From NCBI GenBank assembly GCA_964576925.1, contig CAZNWJ010000004.1, positions 133,925 through 197,924 on the forward strand: a stretch of 64,000 nucleotides of DNA. Reading direction: 5' to 3'. Numbering within the stretch: the stretch's first letter is position 1; each line of letters starts with the position of its first letter. Position numbers and translations under genes: made by a program. Source of the DNA: JADJGC01 sp964576925. GTDB taxonomy: Bacteria; Zixibacteria; MSB-5A5; CAIYYT01. This document shows positions 18,880-26,277 of this stretch, in pieces. The notes under the pieces are model-generated. The model saw only the letters and a program-made list of their open reading frames with translations. It ran no database searches and was not told where the DNA came from.

Positions 18880-18905
18880 CGCTTGTTAATCCCCGCAATG
18901 CTGGA

Positions 18906-20900
18906 TCAACTCTCCTTGTCGCTACTATCAGACTTTCCAGCCGCAGCCGAAGGTGGTTGCTTGAGGAACATCCTGCGATACCAACGCGGGTGGTGGTGTT
19001 TCACCGACTCTTCGGTGACCCGACCCGTCAGCCAGGCAAAGGACATCGGATACTGCTCCGGATGGAAGATGACAAAGAAGAAGTGGAAGACCGCAATCGC
19101 TAGTGTAGCCAGCCAGGCTTCATAATAGTGAATCGTCTCGGATACCTTCACGACCCAAGCCGGCATAAACGACGTGAAGAAGGTCGGAAACCAGAGCACG
19201 AAGCCGGTAAGCACCATCGCAAAGGTACCCCAAACCAGCGCCCAGTATTCGGCCTTCTCGGTGTAATCGTACATGTCGTACTCGGGACGTTTGTCGGTCA
19301 AGCCGAGATGGAATTTGACGTTTTGGATGACATCACGGAAGTCCTGCTTCACCGGCATCAGACCCTTAAGCTGTTCCTTGCCGCGCTTTGCGAAAAGCAG
19401 GAAGACCGCATGATGAATTGAGACATAGATCAGTAGCACGGCGGCGATCCGGTGGATGACTCCGCGCGTGTCCTCATAGATGCCGAAGAAATTCAGGATG
19501 CCGACCCACCAGGAGTCGGGGAAGCGCAATGCAAAACCGGTTATGACCAGTACGATAAACGCCACCGTAAGCACCAGGTGCTGGAAGACCATGTTCCCCG
19601 TGAACCGCAATACGGTCGGCTGGGCTTTGTTCTGCCGGTGTTTCTGGACAACGAAGGCGCCGATGATAATGCCGTTGTGCGCCAGCATGCCGCCGATGAT
19701 CACCACGATTGCCAGGATGTAGGCGAAACGCACCCAACGGTCAATCGGATTGAAAGCCTCCTGCGCGGTCTTGTGTGTGTAGGAAGTCGCAAAAGCCAGA
19801 TTCGCTTTGGGATGGCACGTCTGGCAAGTGGCGACGATGTTTTCTTTGCTCACCGAAGAGGCCGGATTGGTTGACGGCAGAATATCGTGAGCCTTGTGAC
19901 AGGAGATGCAATTGGCTGCCTTAACCGAACCGCCGCGAATCGCCAAGCCGTGATACGAGTCCTGGTAGGAAGTGAATCGTCCCTCGGCCATTCCGTACTT
20001 CTCCATTAACTGCGGATCATTATGGCAGCGCCCGCAGACGTAGTCGGCAAGATTGGATGCGTTCACCGGCGAATTGGGGTCGTCGATGCGGCGAATCTCG
20101 TGCTCGCCGTGACAATCGGTGCAATTAGGGGAATCCATGATCCCGGCCTGCAGCGCCTTGCCGTGGATGCCGCGGAAGTACTGGATCGAAATATCATTAT
20201 GGCATTTCGCGCAGGTATTCGGCAGGTTCATCTTGTGAACTTTCGAGGTCGGGTCGGAGGCCTTTTTCAAGTCGTGCGTACCGTGGCAGTCGTTGCACGA
20301 GGCCGCCGATCCCACGCCCTTTTGAATCCCTTCAGCGTGAATGCCCTTGATGTAACGGTCAAAGGAATCGGTGATCCGAATGTCAGGGTCCTGCTTGAGC
20401 ACGATCTTGTGATGGCAAGAAGCACACGTGTAGGGCAGGTTTTTCGCAGAGACCATCGACTCGGGGTTGGCCTGCGGCAGTACGTTATGGCCGCCGTGGC
20501 ACGATTGGCAGTCCGGCGAGTTGGGATTGTCCAGGGCCAGCCCATGCGCGGAAGACATGAAAATCGAATTGACGTCGTCATGGCAGGTGCCACAATTCAC
20601 CGGTTTCAGCTCGTCGGTGTGCGGAAAATCGGTAACGCCGTCGAGATCAGCGTGACAACTGACGCAATCGAGACCGCTATGCACCGAGGCGCGCAGCGTA
20701 TCGATGTGCACGAACATCGATCGTTCGCCACCGAAACGATCAGTGCCGGTCATCGTGTCGTCGCTATGGCACTCCATGCAGGCATCATCGCCGGCCTGCA
20801 GACCGCTGTGAAGAACGAGTAGAAGCGTTACGAGCAGCGCGCTGGCCGTGCCAAGGATATCGCTGACTCTTCGCGATCTTAGTTGCCTGATTCTATTCAT
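18906..20900 (-). CDS. Inner-membrane multiheme cytochrome c/b fusion with 11 CxxCH motifs
   Basis: The protein has 664 residues from the ATG at 20900; a GTG directly before it or the in-frame GTG at 20912 are alternatives. An N-terminal hydrophobic segment acts as signal or anchor. Eleven CxxCH motifs (from CMECH to CQTCH) fill the periplasmic half, to about residue 370. Five membrane segments follow with His residues placed as in cytochrome b561/FdnI-type subunits (SIHHAVFLLF, VFHFFFVIFH). The architecture resembles Geobacter CbcL, which passes electrons from menaquinol to outer acceptors; that role is inferred. It lies 68 bases downstream of the 17-heme paralogue and ends at a strong terminator. 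Confidence 0.85.
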   Translation of the reverse strand: MNRIRQLRSRRVSDILGTASALLVTLLLVLHSGLQAGDDACMECHSDDTMTGTDRFGGERSMFVHIDTLRASVHSGLDCVSCHADLDGVTDFPHTDELKPVNCGTCHDDVNSIFMSSAHGLALDNPNSPDCQSCHGGHNVLPQANPESMVSAKNLPYTCASCHHKIVLKQDPDIRITDSFDRYIKGIHAEGIQKGVGSAASCNDCHGTHDLKKASDPTSKVHKMNLPNTCAKCHNDISIQYFRGIHGKALQAGIMDSPNCTDCHGEHEIRRIDDPNSPVNASNLADYVCGRCHNDPQLMEKYGMAEGRFTSYQDSYHGLAIRGGSVKAANCISCHKAHDILPSTNPASSVSKENIVATCQTCHPKANLAFATSYTHKTAQEAFNPIDRWVRFAYILAIVVIIGGMLAHNGIIIGAFVVQKHRQNKAQPTVLRFTGNMVFQHLVLTVAFIVLVITGFALRFPDSWWVGILNFFGIYEDTRGVIHRIAAVLLIYVSIHHAVFLLFAKRGKEQLKGLMPVKQDFRDVIQNVKFHLGLTDKRPEYDMYDYTEKAEYWALVWGTFAMVLTGFVLWFPTFFTSFMPAWVVKVSETIHYYEAWLATLAIAVFHFFFVIFHPEQYPMSFAWLTGRVTEESVKHHHPRWYRRMFLKQPPSAAAGKSDSSDKES

Positions 20901-20968
20901 CACGAGGTTCACTCCGTATCTATTGCAAATTACACAAACTCGATCTCAATCTCAACTTGAGACTCTTC

Positions 20969-23581
20969 TCAAGCCGTCAGATGCCCGAGAATGATCAAGA
21001 ACAACAGGAAAAATCCGGTCAGCAACGCAATGGTGCCCCAGGCATAAGAGATTATCGAGAGCACCAGGCCGAGGGGCTTCTTCTCGCGCTGGGTCAGTTC
21101 TCCCGCAGATTTCAAGCGCTCATATTCGAGCGGGCGTTCTTCGATCATTTCTTTTTCGCTGATGCGCCCGGTATAAACCGAAACATCCATCGGAAATTTG
21201 CTGGCGCGCAAGTGCGTATTAAAAAAGTGCACGATGAAGATGAACGCCGTGGCGAGCAACGCTTCTTCTTTGTGCACGGTATCAGCCAGTGACACGACTC
21301 CACCGCCGAAGAGATTACCGAAGAACTCTTCGCGCCAGCGAATGAGGCCGGACAAGCCGATCACGAAGACGCCCCAGAATACTGCGAAGTAGTCGAATTT
21401 CTCCCAATAGGTCCAGCGGTCGAAACGCGGGTGCGGGCCCTTGTTGAAGAACCATTTCATATGTTGCCAGAAATCGCTCAGGTCTTTCCAGCGGAACATC
21501 AGCGTATTCGGTCCGGTCAGCATCTCTTTGATGCTCATCTTGCGCAGCTTGAAGACCAGGAATACGATATGCGCCAAAAAATAGAATCCGGTGACAGCGG
21601 CTGCCCAGTAGTGAAGGATCTGTGCCGTCTTGAGGCTGATGACATTCGTGAACAGCCATTTAGCCAGTTCGGTATGTGCGTAGGACTGCGGCAGTCCGGT
21701 GAAGGCGAGTGTCAGGAAGCTGATGTTCACCAGGATATGCAAGAAACGGTGGAAGCCGTCGATGCGGCTGTAGTAAGTCTCCGGCTTAACGACACGCGCG
21801 CGAATACCGCGCTGGAACCACAGCATGGTATGGAAACCGAAGGCGCCGAGCACGGCGATCAGCAGCAACGTCATCATCCCGGTAACAAGACTGTTGAACC
21901 GGCCCCAGCCGCTGGCGCTCTGGGCGCCTGTCTGCAAGGTGTCGCGCTGAAGGGCGACAAGCGTTGAGTCTTGCTGGGCACGCTCACGGCCGGCAGCCAG
22001 CTCTGCTTCGGTCGGTTTGATCGGATGAACGAGGTAGGATACGAAACGGTCGTTGGCACGCGGATGGCATTGTTTGCAGGTCTCTACGATATGCTCGCGG
22101 TTGACGCTCGAAAGCGAATCGCTTGGATGCTGGATCGAGTGCGAACCGTGGCAATTCGTGCAGACGGCGAATTTCACCTGCTCGGTCCCGGTCTCGAACA
22201 GCTTGCCGTGATAGGTCTCTTTGTATCCCTCGACCACATACGGGTTGATCTGGAACTTCAGCATCTTGTCCTTGTCGGAATGGCACTTGGAGCAGAGCTG
22301 AATAACGCCTTCGGCGGTGAATTGATCCTTCGTTTTCTTGATGTCAATTTCACCGTGACAGTCGGTGCAGGTCGGCGCTTCGAGGATCCCTTGTGCTCGG
22401 GCACGACCGTGGATTGACTGCTTGTACTGCCGATTCTGTTCGGCGTGGCAGTTGACGCACTCGGTGCGGCGGTGTTTGACTTCTTCGTTGTCCAGTCCGG
22501 GGAGGTTCCAGTGGTAGGTGTGACACTGGGTGCAGTTGGCTTCACTGCCGTCCGCATTGATCAACATCAATTCGCCGTGGGCGAGGTTCTCCTTGGTGTG
22601 CCTTTCTCCCGAGTGGCAGACGTTACAGCGGTTGACAATGCCGCCCTCTTTGAAGATCGCCTGGTTGATCGAGGCCATGTCGGTCTGGTGACCGGTATGG
22701 CAGGAGGCGCAAGAAATCGTCGCGGGATCGACACCCGGCGCGCGGTGCAGGCTCTCTTTATGGCCCGGATGGCAATTGTTGCACATGTCGGAAATATTGG
22801 TCGCATGGACACGCGAGGCCGGGTCGCTCGGCTTGCGGATATCATGCTTCTCATGACAACTCGTGCAGACCGGCGCTTTGGTGTTGCCACCTTCCATCTC
22901 GTGGAAGTGGCGCGAGTGGATATAAGTCTCGATATCGCGCTGGTGGCACTTGGAGCAGATGTCGACGATTTCCTGCCGGTACTCGGTCTCCGACATCACT
23001 TCTTTCTTTGATTTGAAGTGCGCATCGTGGCAGGTTGTACAAATAGGGTACTTCCGGGTGTCTTCCTGGTATTTCTGAAAGTGGTAGCTGTTGCGATAGG
23101 CTTCGGCCTGCTTCGGGTGACAGCGATCGCAAACCAATTTCATGCTCAGTTCTTTCTGAGCATCGTGAGTGCCGTGGCATTCCTTGCAATCGGGGATATC
23201 ATCTTTGCCCTTCCCCTTGAGCATCTTGTAGAAATACTCCATCCAGGTGGCGCTGACAACGGAGTGGCAGGGTTCGCAGTTTACCGGTTTGTACTCGGTG
23301 AAATGCGGCACGTCCTCGAAATCGGCGCCATCTTGCTGATGGCAATTCAGGCAGGCCATGCCTTTGTGGACTGAGCCGTGGAGTACATCCTGCTTAACGA
23401 AGACGGACTTTCCCGATTCCGCTTGCAACGTCTCATCGCTATGGCAGTCAAGACAGGCTTGGTTCGGGTCCTCTTCTTGCGCGATGAGCGGGGTTGAAAT
23501 TAGCGCGATGACTACGAGAAGCAACGCGAGGAGAGCACGCGTCAGCGCGGTGGATATTCCAAGGTTGTAATGGGTGTTCAT
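20969..23581 (-). CDS. Inner-membrane multiheme cytochrome c/b fusion with 17 CxxCH motifs
   Basis: The protein has 870 residues. The ATG follows an AGAGG site by six bases, and an N-terminal signal/anchor (LALLLVVIALISTPLIA) is present. Seventeen CxxCH heme motifs run from CLDCH to CKQCH over about 520 residues, many with distal His in CHGxH or CHxxH pairs typical of bis-His hemes. The C-terminal part has about five cytochrome b-type membrane segments with paired His, plus one extra helix at the very end. It is homologous to the following 11-heme protein but has six more hemes. It sits 15 bases after the TetR gene, so it is probably co-transcribed. The inferred role is quinol:periplasmic-acceptor electron transfer. 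Confidence 0.85.
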   Translation of the reverse strand: MNTHYNLGISTALTRALLALLLVVIALISTPLIAQEEDPNQACLDCHSDETLQAESGKSVFVKQDVLHGSVHKGMACLNCHQQDGADFEDVPHFTEYKPVNCEPCHSVVSATWMEYFYKMLKGKGKDDIPDCKECHGTHDAQKELSMKLVCDRCHPKQAEAYRNSYHFQKYQEDTRKYPICTTCHDAHFKSKKEVMSETEYRQEIVDICSKCHQRDIETYIHSRHFHEMEGGNTKAPVCTSCHEKHDIRKPSDPASRVHATNISDMCNNCHPGHKESLHRAPGVDPATISCASCHTGHQTDMASINQAIFKEGGIVNRCNVCHSGERHTKENLAHGELMLINADGSEANCTQCHTYHWNLPGLDNEEVKHRRTECVNCHAEQNRQYKQSIHGRARAQGILEAPTCTDCHGEIDIKKTKDQFTAEGVIQLCSKCHSDKDKMLKFQINPYVVEGYKETYHGKLFETGTEQVKFAVCTNCHGSHSIQHPSDSLSSVNREHIVETCKQCHPRANDRFVSYLVHPIKPTEAELAAGRERAQQDSTLVALQRDTLQTGAQSASGWGRFNSLVTGMMTLLLIAVLGAFGFHTMLWFQRGIRARVVKPETYYSRIDGFHRFLHILVNISFLTLAFTGLPQSYAHTELAKWLFTNVISLKTAQILHYWAAAVTGFYFLAHIVFLVFKLRKMSIKEMLTGPNTLMFRWKDLSDFWQHMKWFFNKGPHPRFDRWTYWEKFDYFAVFWGVFVIGLSGLIRWREEFFGNLFGGGVVSLADTVHKEEALLATAFIFIVHFFNTHLRASKFPMDVSVYTGRISEKEMIEERPLEYERLKSAGELTQREKKPLGLVLSIISYAWGTIALLTGFFLLFLIILGHLTA

Positions 23582-23596
23582 GATCAGCCTCTCCGC

Positions 23597-24208
23597 CTAC
23601 TTCCCGTTCCCCGGCCGGCGGAGACCGACGGCAAAGATCGGGATGTTGTTTTCGATGAGGTCTTCGCAGCGGTAGGAGCGTCCCTGGGTCCCTTTCCAGA
23701 GGCTGAATCCCAGCGAGCAATCGAAGATCATGCCGACAAAGCAGCGCGCGGTGATTTCGTTGTTGCGCTCAATGATCAGGTTATTCTCGAGAAGGCGGTC
23801 GAGTTGGCGCTGCAGAAACTTGACATGGCGGCCGCGAATCGAGTGATAGACTGACTTGGCCTTGGCATGCCCGCCAAGAGCCGAATAAAGCAAAAGATGG
23901 TACACTTCGTGATGTTTCTGTGCGCAGGCGAGGACTTCTTCAGCCAGACGACGAAGAATCATCTCGATGTCATCACAATCTTCGAGCTCTTCAAACAACC
24001 CGCCACAGTGGAGCCGATTTTCCAGGGCATCCAGAACGGCGTCGTAAATCAGCTCCTTGGAGGCAAAATAGCGATAGAGCGCCGGTTCCGTAACACCGCA
24101 AGCAGCGGCGAGTTTTTTGGTCGTAACCTTGTCGTAGCCTTCCATTGAGAAAAGCTTGGTAGCTTCTTCAATGATCTGCAGGCGTCTATCTTCAGCGGCC
24201 AGTTTCAT
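23597..24208 (-). CDS. TetR-family transcriptional regulator
   Basis: The protein has 203 residues. The frame opens at 24241, but ATG 24208 follows AGGAGG by five bases and is the better start. The N-terminal helix-turn-helix (KLAAACGVTEPALYRYFASKE, about residues 31-51) is typical of TetR proteins, which are usually repressors released by a small ligand. The C-terminal part is variable and gives no ligand. It is first in an operon with the two multiheme cytochromes, so it probably controls them and itself. Palindromes just upstream (24246-24270) are candidate operators. Confidence 0.88.
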   Translation of the reverse strand: MKLAAEDRRLQIIEEATKLFSMEGYDKVTTKKLAAACGVTEPALYRYFASKELIYDAVLDALENRLHCGGLFEELEDCDDIEMILRRLAEEVLACAQKHHEVYHLLLYSALGGHAKAKSVYHSIRGRHVKFLQRQLDRLLENNLIIERNNEITARCFVGMIFDCSLGFSLWKGTQGRSYRCEDLIENNIPIFAVGLRRPGNGK

Positions 24209-24245
24209 TCTCTCCTCCTGATCGAGGCCAAATTCGACCAAATGG

Positions 24246-24270
24246 ACTACTTTGTAGTTATCACTAACTA
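24246..24270. promoter_or_regulatory. Overlapping palindromes, candidate TetR operator
   Basis: A 13-base palindrome ACTACTTTGTAGT (24246-24258) overlaps a perfect 6-4-6 palindrome TAGTTATCACTAACTA (24255-24270). They lie 38-62 bases before the TetR start and just downstream of a TTGACA (24284-24289, complement), so a bound protein would cover the -10 region. A clear -10 box was not found. Confidence 0.5.
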
Positions 24271-24372
24271 ACAGGATCGGTTATGTCAAGGGAAAACTGA
24301 GTGATTTTGTTACTTTTTTCACAATCTGGTTAGCGGTTGTGGAGTAATAAGTTGAATTTAAGAGTTGCTAAG

Positions 24373-25014
24373 TCAAATAGAGAAAGCGATGTAGCGGATT
24401 ACTCGACCCTCGGTAAGGTGCCGCTTCTCGTAGGTTGTCTGGATCGCTAATAGCGGATCTTTGATCGGATTTGCGTACAAATCGTCGATCTTTTCGATGA
24501 TGTCCAGACCCTCCAATTCAATCACCTCTTGAGTGAATGCGAAGAGATTGGGTTCGTCAGTCTTGAGATGAATCACGCCCCCGGGCGGCAGGATGCGCCG
24601 ATATTGGCTGAGGAAACGCGGCGAAGTAAGCCGTTTCTTTGCCTTGCCCTCTCGCAGGAATGGATCGGGAAAGGTAATCCAGATTTCGGCGATCTCCCCC
24701 GGTGCGAAGCACTCGGCGACCTGCTCGATCGGGAGACGCAAGAAAGCAGTATTAGTCAGCCCTTCGGTTAAAGCAGTCTTGGCACCACGCCAAAGGCGGG
24801 CACCTTTGATGTCTATACCAATGAAGTTTCTTTGGGGGAAGAGGCGCGCCATGCCGACCGTGTATTCACCCTTGCCGCAGGCTAATTCGAGAGTAATTGG
24901 ATTGTGATTGTGAAAGTAGTCACGATGCCAACAGCCACGCAGGTGTGTTGTCATTTGGATGACATTGGGAAAATCGGCCATTTCGGCAAAGCGCAGCAGT
25001 TTCTTCTTAACCAT
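24373..25014 (-). CDS. trmB: tRNA (guanine-N7-)-methyltransferase
   Basis: The protein has 213 residues, the usual TrmB size. It methylates G46 in the variable loop of tRNAs using S-adenosylmethionine. The SAM-binding motif is LELACGKGEYTVGMA (about 42-56), followed by FIGIDIKGARLWRGA; the TrmB signature WITFPDPF and the C-terminal HLKTDEPNLF stretch are present. No convincing Shine-Dalgarno site precedes the ATG, but the N-terminus aligns with the family. It is a single gene between the TetR operon and a lipoprotein gene. Cytoplasmic housekeeping role. Confidence 0.92.
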   Translation of the reverse strand: MVKKKLLRFAEMADFPNVIQMTTHLRGCWHRDYFHNHNPITLELACGKGEYTVGMARLFPQRNFIGIDIKGARLWRGAKTALTEGLTNTAFLRLPIEQVAECFAPGEIAEIWITFPDPFLREGKAKKRLTSPRFLSQYRRILPPGGVIHLKTDEPNLFAFTQEVIELEGLDIIEKIDDLYANPIKDPLLAIQTTYEKRHLTEGRVIRYIAFSI

Positions 25015-25060
25015 GGCAGGGCAGATTACGTGCAGGAGTAGTGTTTGTCAAGAGCAGCCA

Positions 25061-25099
25061 AAACGAAACGGGCGGCTCGATGATTAACGAGTCGCCCGT
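25061..25099 (-). terminator. Terminator of the BACON-like lipoprotein gene
   Basis: A 12-bp stem with one mismatch (25068-25079 with 25088-25099) and an 8-base loop is followed on the minus strand by TTTCGTTTT. It lies about 20 bases after the stop codon at 25120. Confidence 0.75.
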
Positions 25100-25119
25100 A
25101 TTGTTGCGAAGTGTGAAGA

Positions 25120-26166
25120 TCATTTCGGCGGCAGCGGACGAACACTCATTGGATTCGTGCCCTTATAGGCGAATCCAGTACGCAAGGTCGCTTCAGCCTG
25201 ATGGTTCAGGTACTCTCGGGCCATCTTGGGATGGTATTCGAGTACAGGAGTTATAAAAGCGCGAATGGCAAAGGATTCAAAGCCCGGCTGCCACTCCCAC
25301 CGTAGTTCTACCTCTCCGGGTTCGGTAGAGATGTCACGAGCGCGGAAGCAGAGTGTGTCGGACTCGTTGTTGCGGTCGATTTGCAGATCGGGACGGGACG
25401 AACCGGGTTGATAATAACCGACATAATAGGGCTCGGAACTGAAATAGAGGTCAACCGGGAAGACATTCCATCCCGGCACGACTTCGTAGGCGAAGTCCGA
25501 GGCATAGATCAGGAAATCGGGGAAATAAACCTCCACAGTTCCTTCGTCTTGAGGTACCTCGTACAAAGCCGCCTCATAAGCCAGGATCTGGATGATCGTA
25601 TCCCCCTGACAGAAATTGATGGCCACCGAGTCGACAAAGATGCGCGATTGGCCATGCGGCATGTGGAAGCCTTTGACCCAATAATAATCCAGCGAATCAA
25701 CTTCCCAGCAATCTTCGTAGCTTTCATCATCCGTGACAAGCCATTCCCCGCCGTTCAGCACGTAGACGTCGATCGAATCGCGTATCATGTTTTCAGCGTC
25801 GGGAGCGTTGATTGTGATGATGGCGCGGGAGACTCCGATTTCGTCCAGTGCCTCGCGGTCGACGGTTGCCGTGATTGTGGCGTCTCCTTCGCCCGCTTCG
25901 ACCGAAAGCTCAAGCCAACCGCCATGCGCCGGTGTCGCCGACTTGGCAAGGAAGCGGTAGGAGACTGTTGCGTCCCATGGCATCGAGCCGCTGCCGATAT
26001 TGTCGATCGTAAACGTAGCGGTTGTGGCGATAGCGCCAAAGTCAATCTTGTGTTTGTTGAGCATGAGGAGCGGACCTTCCGTGCAGGTCGGGCAGTCCTC
26101 ATCGCTGCAGCCGGCAAGGCCAATGACGGCCGCCGAAAGCAGAAGAGTCGCTAGTATGCGAAGCAT
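25120..26166 (-). CDS. Lipoprotein with a BACON/ASH-like Ig domain, function unknown
   Basis: The protein has 348 residues from ATG 26166, six to seven bases after GGAGG; an upstream in-frame ATG at 26274 would bury the signal sequence. The lipobox is VIGLAGC, so the mature protein should start at a lipidated Cys near residue 19. A stretch with an N-terminal sandwich pattern (KIDFGAIATTATFTIDNIG...MPWDATVSYRF) resembles BACON/ASH-type immunoglobulin-like domains. The remaining 230 residues contain aromatic-rich beta-strand sequence but no recognised motif. It is a single gene with its own terminator. No function is assigned. Confidence 0.75.
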   Translation of the reverse strand: MLRILATLLLSAAVIGLAGCSDEDCPTCTEGPLLMLNKHKIDFGAIATTATFTIDNIGSGSMPWDATVSYRFLAKSATPAHGGWLELSVEAGEGDATITATVDREALDEIGVSRAIITINAPDAENMIRDSIDVYVLNGGEWLVTDDESYEDCWEVDSLDYYWVKGFHMPHGQSRIFVDSVAINFCQGDTIIQILAYEAALYEVPQDEGTVEVYFPDFLIYASDFAYEVVPGWNVFPVDLYFSSEPYYVGYYQPGSSRPDLQIDRNNESDTLCFRARDISTEPGEVELRWEWQPGFESFAIRAFITPVLEYHPKMAREYLNHQAEATLRTGFAYKGTNPMSVRPLPPK

Positions 26167-26277
26167 GTTAGTCCTCCGAGATGACTTAGTGTCTTGACCT
26201 TGAGTGATGGAGCGTCCGGCGTCGAGGGCCAGCATTGTTTGATTATAAGACGTAAGAGATTGCCGGACAACCAAATT

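Noticed and set aside
20022..20822. Plus-strand open frame of 266 codons opposite the 11-heme cytochrome
   Set aside because: Its sequence is the periodic shadow of the CxxCH repeats.
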